Source: Atherinomorus stipes
Lineage: Eukaryota > Chordata > Actinopteri > Atheriniformes > Atherinidae
Direction of reading: 5' to 3'
Assembly (NCBI GenBank): GCA_023101725.1
Contig: JALJCO010013382.1
Location: 366,001-430,000, forward strand
Length of the DNA stretch: 64,000 nucleotides
A program made the translations under genes and the position numbers. Below the pieces are notes generated by a model that worked only from the letters and a program-made list of their open reading frames with translations, did no database searches and was not told the DNA's origin. Shown one piece after another: positions 46,991 through 58,924 of this stretch (positions are counted from its first letter, which is position 1; each line of letters opens with the position of its first letter).

Positions 46991-49900
46991 TCACACTCTC
47001 TTTACTTGACTGTACAGATCTTCTGGTGTGTTAGCCGTCCGTGTTGTGCTGTTTTCTGGCTTGGATACTCTGACCTGCGCGTACAGCGTCTCCTGCTGCT
47101 GTCTGCTGTCCTGGCCTGAGACAGGTAAGGCTCCAGGTCTTAAAAAGTTTATATCTTCATAATGAACCTCCTCCCCCGGATTATTGGCTGGAATTTGAAG
47201 CGAAAGTTCTTCATCTATTTGATTCTGGGGGAAAAAAAGTGTTGAACATAAAATGTAGAGAGAAGACAATGTGTTAAAGAGGAACTTGTTACTTCAACTT
47301 TAACTTACTTTAATTGTCCCCTGAGAGAAATTTGGTTTGCAGAAGGGTAAAAACATAAGACATAAAAACATGAGAACACAATCACATATTTTCACAAACA
47401 ACACAAATGCAAGCAGCATCAAACCATGACAGACATCTAAGGGCAGAGATGTTATTACACATCACAATGGTTCACTTTTAAAATTCAAGTTTAGTTGTGT
47501 GATGGCTTGGGTTAAGAATGAATTTTTCATCCTGCTAATTTTAGCCTTTGGCACTCTAAATCTCCTGCCTGGAGTGGGTGATCAGGACATTGTATGATGT
47601 CCCGAGCCTTGGAGTTTACCCTCTCATGGAAAGTTGTTAATAAGTTGAATAATGTGACACTGATGATTTTACTTGCAACTTTTTATTAAAAAAAACTCTC
47701 AAAATCTCAAATTCTTAGATGCCTAAAGTCATAAAGACGTATCATCACTCCTTTGTTACTGTGGGAACAACAAGGTGTGTAAAGTGTTAGCTGGAAGTTA
47801 ACCTACACTTCATATGAGAGTTGACTAACTGAACGGTACTGTAGATTTGGGCAAAATTCATATAATTTAATTTGAAAAGTTTTCTGTTAAAACCTCAATA
47901 AAACATTTCAATAAATGTTTGTCCATGCAAAACCACTGAAAATGCTGTTGTATATCAGTGGGGGTGTAGCTCTGCCACAGAAATACACCAAAAACAGATA
48001 TTAAGAGATTAAGACATGGAGCATAGTAAGAGCATGTGGAGTAAAGAAAAGAATAGTATTTAACGTTTAAACCTGTGCAATGCACCTTTAACGTTCACCC
48101 ACCTGATTCTCTTGTTGAGTCAGACGTTTCTTAAACTTCCTGGAAGACATTAGAAAGATGTCACAGTGAATGTTCAGTGGTTCCGGATAAAAGGTAGGTT
48201 GCTACCAAAAAAAACAAGAATTCATATAAAAAAAAAAAAAAAAAAAAGAAAACCCAGAAAAACCAAAATCTTAATTCTGTTTTCTGGCTGTAAGACATTG
48301 TCTGAACAACTTTGTGTCCAGAAACCAAGAAGTTGAAATGTCATTGAATTATTGGTACTGGAGCGTCATCTTCTGACCAAACTGAATACTGCACTTATCT
48401 GACCACAGACTCGTATTGAATTATATTGATGTTTTATAACAAACAACCTCAATTTATTTATGTAGCGAGGACGGAACCGCATCTTCCTCCGGGAACTACA
48501 AGTTCTCTTCTATGTTCCCGCTGCAGAGTGTCAGTGTTCAGGGCCGTTTCAAGGAATTATGGGGCCCCAAGCAAAATGGACTTGAAGGGCCCCCCGCACC
48601 CCCCCAAAAAAGAATGCTGCAAACATAGTATTTTTTACATTTTAAAAATTTGAAAAAAAAAGGACGCAACCACCCCCATACCGTAATAAAAAAATTATAG
48701 GATTACTTTTTAATAAATGGTCGGTCATAGCAGGGGGAACAAACTCTGATGGAAACCATGTAATGGGAATGGACACATGTCCAAATGGGCCCCATCACTG
48801 ACCCTCCACCGCTGGCTAACTACTGTCAGTCGCAGGTGGATCGCAACATCTCAACAAGAAAAGCTTAAAAATGGGATTTTCAACCTCTGCATGTCCAATC
48901 TTAAAAATTCCAACTGTATGAGGTAGTTTGTGACTAAAATAAGAAAGTAATATGGTTTGGAAGCAGTTTTGGGCCCAGGCAATTGCTTGGTTTGCTTGCC
49001 TTGTTGCAACGGCCCAGTCAGTGTTGTGACGTTTCATCCATCAAGCAGAGACAAGCAGCTTTTGGTTAGTGAGGTTTTGTCTTACCAGGTTTTGAGACCT
49101 AAATTTATGGTATTATTACACCGCTTTTGTGTACAGAACTTTGTGATTTTATCTGTGAAAAGCGCTTTTCTCTTCTTTACTAGTAGAGAGAGCAGCGAGC
49201 TGCAGAGCACCAGTCTGTTCACATCACGTCTCATTCATTTTCAATGACGGGGCTGGTTCACGTGTCAAAAACGCCTGAGTTCAATTTTTTCAACTCCAGC
49301 GAATAGGCGAAATACGCTCTATTCGCGCGAATAGGACGCCTCATTCGCGCAAGTAAAACGCTACATTCGCACGAGTTGGACGTGCGTTTGGAGCTTGTTG
49401 CGCTGCATTCCCATCAAACGCGCCGCGCCAAGCAAAGGCGCGTCTATACGCGTCTGTACATTGACTTAACATGTAATTCATTCGCGCGAATGAATTAAAT
49501 CCCGTCCGGTGTGAACACAGGGTAATAGCTTTAGGAACGTAATTCATCCCTTTGCGTCACATTCTGGTATTGTCAGCAGGATTTCCTGTTAAAGCAGAGA
49601 TGTGTTTTCTTTTTTTGGGGGGGGGGGGGGGGGGGGGGGCGTTGTCGGCAGGATCGATGTGAAGCTAATGTGACATGACTCTAATCTGGGAGTCTGTGGG
49701 TTTGAATCCTGCCCGGGCCCTTGTTATGTACATTGCCACACAAAGTTCCCTTGTTCTTTTTGTCACAAAGCAAACATTTTGACATTCAATATAGATCTGA
49801 GTTTTTTTAAAAACCTTAAATAAAACTCATGCTCACATAATCAACTGATATCTCTGTTTCAGTTCCACATAAATGTACTGGTTTAACTGCTTCTCAAGCT

Positions 49901-52900
49901 CGCTCAGTCTTTCGCTTCACCTTCAGTGCTCTTGCTTGAGCTGAGTGAGTTCAGTCTGCTCCTTTGAAAGGACAATATGTTGCTGAGCGAGCTCTGTTTC
50001 TACTCTCAGCAGTTTCTTGTACTAAGAGCTTCTTTTCTCTACCTGTTGTTGCCAAATAAAATACTTCTATTGATGAGATTTCTTGCCATGTGTCTTGTAG
50101 CCTACATGAAAATAATTTAATTGATAACTTTATTTGTGTGGAAATGGTAAAAGTACACACTGCTCTGTTTCTCAGCTACAGCTTTGCCTAGTCTCGGTCT
50201 GCAGAATCGTTTCTGCTGTTTGCAGTGAATAATACAGTGCAAGCATTAACATATGCAATATTATATTAATCACGTGTTCTAGACAAGTTCTTTCTGTCAT
50301 AATTTCATGTCAAACTAAAGGGAAATTTAAACAAATAATGAAATACAATATAATAAAAGGATATGTGAAATTAATCGGAACTAATGAAGACCATGTAATA
50401 TGTATTTTGTCTTTCATTATTAGAGTATTATTAAGTATTATGTTGTGCATTGTGATTTACAAAAAGATTGTTATGATTATTATTATTGAGTGTCATTAAG
50501 GATTATATCGTGATAATGAGGATTATGGTTTATTCATTTTAGTGAAAACTTTATATTACGATTTACAAAAGTGAGTAGTTATTGTTGAATATTATTAATA
50601 ATCAATATACTTTTATTGTGGATGACATCCTTTTGAGAGTTTTGTTCTTATTAATTATGGTGTATTGTGTCAAGAATTTTTGAATGTTAAATTTATTTGA
50701 ATGTCTGATTAAAGGATTTTGGACCTGATAAGTTTTTCTAAACTTCTTTCAAAACTCTTTTTCGAATATGTTTTTTATTATTATTGTTACTTGCGCCAAA
50801 TGTGAGCGTTTGTTTTTAATTTCAGTTGGAAATAAAAAATAAAAATGAAAAGAAAAAGAAATTCCCTGTTTCATGTCTATGATTCAGTGGGAGGGATGAA
50901 TCTGGAAATCTCCATCTACCTGGATTATTTTGATCCAATCCACAAGAGTTTTTAGATACCCAGGTATCAATGAGATCCATGGACCTTAATCCAGGGATTT
51001 GGAAATGATTTTGATCTGGATTCAAAGTGCTGAAATACTCAGCCCTGGTGACATGTTTTCAACCATGACTCATTCAGCAGTTTCTCTCTTTTAACATTGA
51101 GACAGTCAAGCTTCAATTACTAATAGGAAGGAAATATTAATAGATTTAGACTCTTACCAAAACCAGACAAGCAGGCAGATGGGAATGATGATACCAGCAG
51201 TTGCTCCAAATGCAATGAGTGCTGTGCTGTTTTGTTGGCCTGCAAAGAAATCACATGTTGAATGCCATTTGAAACAAAATTCCTTGAAAATCTTTAAATT
51301 CCACAAATGATTTGTGTGAGATTTATCGAGACACAAGATACAAAACTGAAGCTGTTTTTATAGTGACAAACTCCTTCTACTTAGGATGCTTCACAAAACA
51401 TGAAATTTCTATTCTGGGTCTTTGGAAAATTTGAGTTTTTATATTTATTAGTCTGTGGAGGTAGAAATCATAAAATAATCTACTTTTTATCTTTACTTTT
51501 CAAATGACTCCATGATGACGTCTGAGTTCCGAGAGTATTTGCAGCCACACAGAAGTAACTTTCTATATCTGTCATGTTGGTCATCTTCAGTGTGTAAACT
51601 TGTCCCTCAGACACATTAACGTCTCCATCTGAGCTGTTCTTGAACCAGGTGAAGCTGCTGGGAGGATTGGCTCTGCTGGAGCAGCTCAGCTTCACCCAGC
51701 TACCTGCTATATAAAGAGGGAACTCTGCTTTTATCATCTTAATTGAACAAATCCCTCATTACATCTGAATACTGAGTATATTTTATACTATACTCCAGAC
51801 ACACGAAGAGGTCCATCTGTTCAGTAAAACTGGAAAAGCCACAACTGAGACTGAAAGTTAACTGTTTACCTTGAATATGAAGATGAATTTCTTCAGATGT
51901 CTGATTACCCAGATGATTTGCAGCCACACAGTAATAAACTCCTCCATCTGTTGCATTGAATGTGTAAACTTGTCCCTCAGACACATTAACGTCTCCATCT
52001 GAGCTGTTCTTGAACCAGGTGAAGCTGCTGGGAGGATTGGCTCTGCTGGAGCAGCTCAGCTTCACCCAGCTACCTGCTGACACCAAACCTGATGGACTGA
52101 TGGATGCTGAGGTGTGTTTTAGGAGCATCTGAGGAAAATGTGACACACATTAACTTTATTGATCAGAAACAGCTGAACCATGATGTGCTGACAGGATCAC
52201 TTACATGAAACACTGAGAGTCTCTTCTGTCTCTGATGTCTTGCTTTCCTCCATCTACAGGATATGTAGCAGAACATGTGATGGTGTATCCATCATGTGTG
52301 TCTGACAGAGTGATGCTCTGCTGGATTTTAGTTGTAAAGGTTCCATCTGTGTTTTTCTCTGTTTGTCTGTGAGAGTCTTGTTGGAGATTCCAGGTGAGTT
52401 CAGGAGGGGAGTGTGGACAGGGAGTGAAAGCTGAGCAGGTTATAGTGACAGACTCCTTCTCCTTCAGATGCTTCACATCACCTGAGATTTCTATTCTGGG
52501 TCTTTGAGGAGAATCTGGGGTTTTAATTCAGACACATTTTACACAGAAAGATAAATGACATTTGTTAAACTTCTATAGTGGTAGAAACCTTAAATTATTA
52601 TAAATTATATATTCATAACATTGATATATCAATAAATCAGTTATTCAGAAAATTATTACATAATTTTTGTTGTTGATAATCCTACAGTAGATGTTTTATT
52701 TCACACTGAAGCTTAGATTCATGGAGTTTGTGGTTTTTCTCCAATATCTCCATAATTTAGTTATACACTCAGTAAAATATTTTTGGACTCATCACAAAAC
52801 TCTCACCTGTAACTGTTATGTGAAGTTCACCACAGTTAGCTGTTGCTTTAAATTCTCCGTTCTCAATCCTGAAGAAGTATCTGTCTGAATGACTTCTGTT

Positions 52901-53439
52901 TACATTATGAAACAAAGTGGTGCAGTTTTTCTGATTCAGGTTTCCAGTGATTTTCATGTTGTAGGCATTAACCGACTTACTACTGTTGAAAACAACAACG
53001 TTTGGATTTGTGGCAAAACTCAAGTTATTTTTCATCCACACTCCATAAATAGTTCCTTGGCTGGCAAACGTGATCCCTGATGGAGTAAAGCTACATGGGA
53101 TTTGCAAACAAGATCCACTCAGTGCTTCCATCTTCTTTGGTGCAGTGATGGAGAGTGCTGGGTTCTTGCCACCACAATCAGCCCAAACACCTGTAAAAGC
53201 AGATTAATGATGAACATAATGTGGAGCAAAATCTGCCTGAAGAGAAACTTCATGATCCACAAACTCCAGTTCAGCTGCAGCATGTTACATGTGGAGACTT
53301 TAAACAATATCAGTGTTTTAAAGTGGAAATAATTCAATAATGTCTCCAAATGAAAGTGAAGAACAAACAGCTCACCTGAAAGAAAGAAGACACTCAGTAA
53401 CATGTTGACTGTCACCACGTTCACAGACAGGGCTGCCAT
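46991..53439 (-). CDS. Siglec/CD22-like inhibitory receptor, with frame breaks in two Ig exons
   Basis: Type I membrane receptor predicted to bind sialic acid and signal through an inhibitory tail. Exons in gene order: leader 53376-53439 (MAALSVNVVTVNMLLSVFFL), V-set 52807-53190, C2 52205-52514, C2 51870-52128, partial C2 51497-51703, TM 51158-51239, tail 48103-48139 and 46991-47224. The V domain has siglec traits: SGSCLQIPCSF, the E-strand Cys in QKNCTT, and the essential Arg in YFFRIE. TM: IAFGATAGIIIPICLLVW. The tail has VHYEDI (ITIM), TLYAQV (fits ITSM T-x-Y-x-x-V) and DLYSQV. C2 exons one and two are 310 and 259 bases, each one base over a phase-neutral length, so their frames do not join. 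V, partial C2, TM and tail exons do fit. It may be a decaying gene, carry assembly errors, or use an internal acceptor. An in-frame ATG upstream at 53487 could extend the N-terminus. Confidence 0.75.
47867..48091 (-). mobile_element. MITE family B, truncated copy beside a splice donor
   Basis: On the minus strand it begins TTAAAGGTGCATTGCACAGG at 48091 and follows the 44547 copy for about 75 bases, then diverges. It starts about 11 bases beyond the end of tail exon 48103-48139, just past the donor GTGGGTG. Confidence 0.6.
48540..48810. repeat. Old dispersed repeat in the TM-tail intron
   Basis: GTTTCAAGGAATTATGGGGC, GCCCCAAGCAAAATGG and GGGCCCCATCACTGACC resemble decayed ends of an hAT-like fish repeat. 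Class uncertain. No exon is seen between 48140 and 51157. Confidence 0.35.
49290..49525. repeat. CpG-rich element with TTCGCGCGAA palindromes
   Basis: TTCGCGCGAA occurs exactly at 49322-49331 and 49481-49490, with variants CATTCGCGCAAG and CATTCGCACGAG between. GC content stands out from the AT-rich surroundings. It ends CCGGTGTGAACACAGGG, a motif common at fish DNA-transposon ends. Confidence 0.5.
49617..49765. repeat. 23-base poly-G run followed by a tRNA-like repeat tail
   Basis: An uninterrupted run of 23 G (49617-49639), then sequence with GGGTTTGAATCCTGCC, which resembles an RNA polymerase III B box. Related sequence (GGGAGTCAAATCCCACC, CACACAATAGAACATAG) occurs at about 56005-56080. 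Probably a SINE-like or other dispersed family; not an intact tRNA. Confidence 0.5.
51591..51708 (-). repeat. Exact 118-bp duplication, copy 1 (partial C2 exon)
   Basis: Identical base for base to 51961-52078. It covers the C2 core (SWVKLSCSSRANPPSSFTWF to SEGQVYT). The copy boundary coincides with GCAG|GTAGCTGG, which can serve as the splice acceptor of this exon, keeping phase 1 with the exon before it. Confidence 0.95.
51961..52078 (-). repeat. Exact 118-bp duplication, copy 2 (full C2 exon)
   Basis: The second copy, offset by 370 bases from 51591-51708 with no mismatch. Here it is embedded in a complete C2 domain with upstream SASISPSGLVSAG and downstream GGVYYCVAANHLG. Confidence 0.95.
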
Positions 53440-53723
53440 GAAACTCCCACATTCCTCCTTCATCTCTTCAATCCAAGAATATTTCAAACAGAATTTAGAT
53501 TCTTCTTTTTCAATATACCAACTTTAAATATTCAGAAATTGCCCATTTAGCAGAGTTTACATTGTTAGAAATGAAGAACTTCTGAAAAGTTCAACCGGAA
53601 TGAAACAAATCAGCCTCTAATAAAATATGTACATACATATAAGTATTGCTCTGTAGAAAGAGAATAAATTTCAGTTAGGATTGAAATTTATTAACATCAA
53701 CTTCTGTGTGATGATTGTCTTAC

Positions 53724-53900
53724 CAAAGCTGCAGCTGGAACAGAGGAGTCGTGTAGTTTTAGGAACAGATAACTGGTAGATTCTCAGTTGATGAGCAGGA
53801 AGAAAATAACCAACTTCTCTTTTTATAATATGCAAAAGCTCGAAGAGATCTACTTTTAGACGTCTTCATCTTTCCTGCTCTGAACATGTTAAAGAGGAAG
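53724..53900 (-). promoter_or_regulatory. Candidate siglec-like core promoter and 5' UTR exon
   Basis: On the minus strand: AAGAGGAAGT (in reverse orientation, at 53891-53900), a strong PU.1/ETS match; TTTTGCAT at 53829-53836, one base from the octamer; TATAAAAG at 53819-53826. A start about 30 bases on would be near 53790. A donor, G|GTAAGAC at 53723/53724, would end a non-coding first exon. Such an arrangement suits expression in myeloid or B cells. Inference only. Confidence 0.45.
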
Positions 53901-54089
53901 TCAGCTCAGAGCAGCATCTTTAGCTCATTATAGTTTCATGCTTCACTATCAGTAATCCTCTGAATATTTAGACGTGCAATACAAAAAGACACCGACAAAC
54001 AGGTCTAGGTGCTTTGCAACAACAATGAATAGTAAAAATCACAAAAGTAGAAAAATCACAGTAGAAAAAAAGGGCAACACTTCTAAATG

Positions 54090-54860
54090 AGTCCAACTGA
54101 CCAACTTCATCTATTTACTTATAGTACTTGTTTTTTTTTTTTTTGTCTTGGTCAGTGGTTCTTGGATGAATATCAGATTCACATAGCATTTCTCTCTGAT
54201 ACTCTTATTACCACACCCATCCACTCACAACGCTTTGTGAGTGAACACCCCTGTGATGAACCCACTGGTGCGTACTCTGCTTCTCGCCCAGTTGAACTGG
54301 GACATGTTTTAGCACAGGAAAAAGTCTGTAAATGTCACTTCTCACAATTCAATTCAGTTTGTTCAGTTCAGAAAAATATTCTGTCCCCCATCACAGGAGG
54401 TGTCAGATCACACCCTCCACAAACCCACAGCTGTCCTGTCCACCAGCATCTCAGTCACCATTGATTCTGATGTGTGTCCTGTTGCTCCTCCTCCTAAACC
54501 CGTTTCTTGCAAAGCTGATAATAATGCATTCTTAAAGTATTTTATCAGCAAATTCAGAATATTAAGGCTACATTTCCTCCGCGCTAATTTGGTAACCCTG
54601 CCGCCAATGAACCTGCACCTCATAGGTGGTCCTCTTTTTAAAAGTAACTTTGTGGAACCACTTCTCATAAAATCTAATTAGGATCCTACTGATCCAAATA
54701 GTTTCAGGCCCATATCAAAGCTTCCATTCCTGTCCAAAGTCTTAGAGAAAGTGGTCTCTGAATAATTGACTTCTTTTTTAGAGATGACTAACATTTTTGA
54801 CCTCTTTCAGTCTGGTTGATTCGGCACCCAGAGAATCGGCTCTCTCGACTCCTGAACAGC
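54090..54860 (+). pseudogene. LINE reverse-transcriptase fragment
   Basis: Read in several frames, 54640-54760 gives EPLLIKSN, a stop, then DPTDPNSFRPISKLPFLSKV, and LEKVVSE. This is the conserved start of the L2/CR1/Rex-type reverse transcriptase domain. FDLFQSG follows near 54800. Stops and shifts interrupt it; it is an old, 5'- and 3'-truncated copy. Confidence 0.65.
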
Positions 54861-55149
54861 TCTTAATGGCCCTATATTTTCCCTTAATTTCGCAATAAAT
54901 TAATGGTTTGTGTGTTAAAAACTTTTTCAAATTCAGTACTTTCATGAGAAGCCTAAAAATTCTGTGCATTTATTTTATCTTCAAACTTTTTATTTGTTTA
55001 TTTGATAGGGACAGTACATATCAATGAACATATGTAGCAACAGAGGTAAATATGTTGGATTAGTTAGCAAGATAATTAGCAACAGTAGTCCCGAGGCAGG
55101 AGAAGAAAAGATAAACTTTTAGGTGTCACATGGTTATATTACAAGACAA

Positions 55150-56200
55150 CGCAATGCACACACACACACACACACACACACCTACACTCCTACCCTACAA
55201 ACAGTGGACTAAGAGGGGACCTAAAAAAATGTCCCCTGTTGGTGAATGTGTAACGACACAACAGTCCACACTTGGATAGGTACACAAGTGCACACACACA
55301 CACACACACACCGTGGGCCTCCGGGGGCGCATGCACCCTGCCCATCCCTACTTCGCACACTGGCCTACTCATGCCCTCTAAACTCGTTCTAAACCTTGAC
55401 CCTAAGGTTGGACCCGGGGGGGAAGCCCCGGGCCACCTGGGGGGAGAGGCCCAGGCACGCGCCAAACCCGCACACACACACACTCCTCACCAACTCCTGT
55501 CTTCTCTTGCAATTGTGACAGTGTGGGGTCCTGTCACTACGTCTCTGAGTGATCATGCACCCTGGCTACTTGGCCACAGGGATGAACCTTTGGCTAAACA
55601 GTTAGCATGTATGACTCTCACCTGAAACCCCCCCCCCCCCTCCAAGCAGTGGACTCTTGAGGCCGTGGGCTGTGCGAGCCGCTGTCTCTCGCTTACGCAC
55701 ACATTCGCTGATGCGCATCCTGCACTGCTGGTCCACTTCCTCCACAGAGGGGGGGGGGAGGCCCCTTTGTGGCTGCGTTTCCCTCCTGGGCTCTGGACCC
55801 CTCCTCCTCCCAGTGGAGGGCTGTTGTTCGTGTTACTGTCTGAGGGGTTTTAACCCATTATACACGGGGGGGACAGTGGTTTCTTTTTCTTCCCCACCTG
55901 TCCCAGTATTTTTTACTGAAGGGGAGTGGGGTGCACCCTAGTTGCCCGTTTGTTTGTATTGTGTTCTGTTGTGGGGCGGGGTGGAGATGGGGGGGTTTCT
56001 GATCGGAGTCTGGGAGTCAAATCCCACCTGGGCCCTCTGTTCCACAGCTTGTCACACAATAGAACATAGCTTCCCTTTCTGTTTTCATATATTTGTACCA
56101 CAGGGCTGGCTCCTGGAATACATACATGAGGAGCACACAGAAATGTGAAGGGGGCATCATGTGTACACATCATGCTTTGGCTCATGCTTTTGTTATTATT
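55150..56200. repeat. CA microsatellites and a GC-rich dispersed repeat
   Basis: (CA)n runs at about 55156-55182 and 55290-55312 flank GC-rich sequence (GGCCTCCGGGGGCGCATGC, GGACCCGGGGGGGAAGCCCC) and C/G runs up to about 55985. The end (about 56000-56090) is related to the tail at 49640-49765. Moderately long ORFs occur on both strands but show no recognisable protein and are probably composition artefacts. Confidence 0.45.
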
Positions 56201-56209
56201 AACTAGAGA

Positions 56210-57320
56210 ACTATAAATGGGAACTATTTACTGTAAAACTCAACTGGAACCATGTAAGTTGTTATCCTCTAATTTTTTAAAGGCTAATTATTTGCTGTGG
56301 CTAGCCGTTAGCTGCGAGCTAATGCAGGGAATGAGTGCCTCTCCTCTGTCATGCCTGACTCTATGTCAAACCAGTGCAGTTCCTTAACAGTTGTGGATCC
56401 GCTTGTGCTGATCTGGGTCGGTCCTTACAGTTCCTGAGTCCGGTCTGTGGGGGCATTTCAGGCTCTTAGCTTAACCAAGTGGACCTGAGGCTGGGAGACA
56501 GACTGTAGGCAGCTGACTACAGTTCTATTCCGGTTCTAACTTTTAAAATGTGATGCCCCCAAATTCTTCAGCATCATTTTACACTCTTCTGAACTGGCTT
56601 ATTATCCCACCACACAAACCAATTCCAGTCTACAGATCTGAGCATGAAAAAGTTCCCCTTTCAGCCCACTGCCAGCCACTTACCAGCCACTACCAGCGAC
56701 TTGTCTGCTAATTCAATCGCACAGAGAAACACCTGTGTGCCCGGGGGAAATGTTTTCAGAGCATAAATGAACACCTGGAACAAGAGCGTTTCCACACGCC
56801 AAGTTTGGACCCTGTGCGTGATGACGTATTCGCGGGACAAATCGTTTAGCCAGTGATAGTGCAGTAATAGTGCACTATCACTGCACCACTTCTGGAAGAA
56901 AAAGGAGGAACTTTTTCATGCCCGCATCTGTAGCTGTTCTTGAGCCATCTTTCATGTTTTCCACGGCTTTGATTATGAAAATCAATGAGCGGACCGCTGA
57001 CGTCACGTCATGGAGGCTAGGTTCACTAGTGAAAAGCTATTAGCGCTTAGTCGCGCCTCTTTAACATCGGATATTTACATTAATACACGTCTGATTAACT
57101 TCTAGCTGCACAGAACTACTTATTTTTTCTTGGTGTGTTGCTGTATGGCAAAGTTACTTGAAGTTAAGGTTGTGTCATCAACACTTTAAATGCTCGCACA
57201 ATCAAAGAAACTGGAAAAATTTTATTCTCCCTGAGGAGGGGGGCAGTGCCCCATCTTGCCCCTGCCTAATGCCGGCCTCGTTGTACAAACCTATATGCTC
57301 ACATCTGATCAGCCGCATGG
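56210..57320. other. Intergenic space, no gene seen
   Basis: No coding or structured feature beyond short dispersed repeats. A tandem GTGCAGTAATAGTGCACTAT palindrome lies near 56860-56880. Confidence 0.35.
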
Positions 57321-57329
57321 CCTCCAGAG

Positions 57330-57600
57330 TGGCAAGTCAATGTAAAGTACTGCTACCTCCCAAAAAACCAGCAGCACTGAAGCACCACAAGGACCTGTAC
57401 TCTCACCATTTCTCTTCACACTGTACACTTCCAGACTTCCAGTACAACATAAATCTACATAAATACTAGACCATGCAGTTGTGGAGTTAAATGAATGACG
57501 GACTGGAAGCTGAGTACAGGGACCTGGTCAGTCAGTCTGTGAGGTGGTGCTAAAATAATAGCTTGAACACAAAACAAAAGAGAGTATTTTTAATTTGATT
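57330..57600 (+). pseudogene. LINE reverse-transcriptase fragment (second)
   Basis: A plus frame reads STEAPQGPVLSPFLFTLYTS, the motif B region of L2/CR1/Rex-type reverse transcriptase. It is followed out of frame by EAEYRDLVSQSVRWC. It represents a later part of the same domain type as 54640-54860 and is equally broken. Confidence 0.65.
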
Positions 57601-57609
57601 TGATTTAAT

Positions 57610-58900
57610 TTGACATATTTCACGACTTGTGTCTGATCCATTTATCGGTGTGACCCTTTTCAAATCCAGCTCAGAACTTAGAATAACATGTTCAAGGCTT
57701 CACAGACTGTCATCCAGATACTTTGGGGCGTCATAAAAAAGAAACTATTCATTATACTTCATATGACTTCAAAACAGCAGTTAACACATCAGAAAACAAA
57801 CTCCAACATGTGTTGAAATTATCTATTAATGAACAAAACAAACAAAAAACACCAAACTTTCAGCAAAATCCAGAAATAGTAAACAAATAATCAGTAATCA
57901 GCTAATTCTGAATATTATATGGACACATGCTGATCCATATAGTCAGTTAGCTCATGAATATCTATATGCATATTTCATAAAAAGCAGGGTAGCAATCATG
58001 GTTTCCTCTTTCGTCACCTTGTTAACCAGTGTGCAAATAAATGCAACCAGGACTCTCTTTAGGGCACAGTAAAAAGGCTGAAAATAAGACTATTGAGCAG
58101 GAGGATGCATATTTGTAGCAGGAGACTGTATCCATCCCAAAGCTACTGATTTGACCGATGGCTTGGAGCAGAGAGGCTGACAGCAGTTCATAAGGAGGAA
58201 GATCATGCAGTCTTCTCTTCTATTTAGCGGCATATTGTGCACTGCTGCCACCTACTGTTAACTTGGCTGTTACTGCAGTCTCACACCATAAACTAGAAAA
58301 TAAATTGCTACATGTCTTCTCTTTACAGTTTGACTTCGTTAAATAAATTAAGAAAAACAAAAAACTACATTCTTTCACTCAATACTTTGTTTCTCTTGGG
58401 TAACTAGGTGCATAATGTCTTCATTAGCACAAATGTGAATAATTCTCCAGGAACACTACCTTGGCAGCTTGTTGTGTAGTTTAATCACAGAGGCCTTGTG
58501 GGACTCTGATTTCTGGGTCATGGTGGGAGTCAGAGAAAAGTAGAAACCAGTTCAAGAGAAGATAGAAGCGGTGGACCACACAATCTGCCACCAACTGGAA
58601 ATTAGAAATAGGGTAACCCAACAGCTAATCCAAACAGCGTTGTCATGCAAAGAAGATGATGGTTGCCAATTTCTTCAAAGAAATTCTGAGCTAATCAATA
58701 CTCAGGATAGCTGAGGCAGTGTGATCCAGTGTAGAGATGCTGGTTAGCCTCTCCAACTGAGATGTTAATCATTAGCTTCTTTGGTGCTAATCAGGGAGAA
58801 TCTGATCCTGTGGGTCACCAGTTTAGGAACAAATTGGTATCTGTCGTTGACAATAGGGGACTTCACCCAACCCTATTTGAGATTATATGCTTTGGATAGT
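57610..58900. other. Intergenic space, no gene seen
   Basis: AT-rich, no gene or clear repeat boundaries. Confidence 0.35.
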
Positions 58901-58924
58901 GGTAGGAAGCCAGGTTGCCATCAA

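Noticed and set aside
49650..49740. Possible tRNA gene (B-box-like GGGTTTGAATCC)
   Set aside because: No A box or cloverleaf could be traced, and a related sequence recurs near 56020. It is better read as part of a dispersed repeat.
55190..55941. Several ORFs of 90-117 residues on both strands
   Set aside because: They fall in GC-rich repeat sequence with CA and C/G runs. The peptides are low-complexity and overlap one another on both strands.
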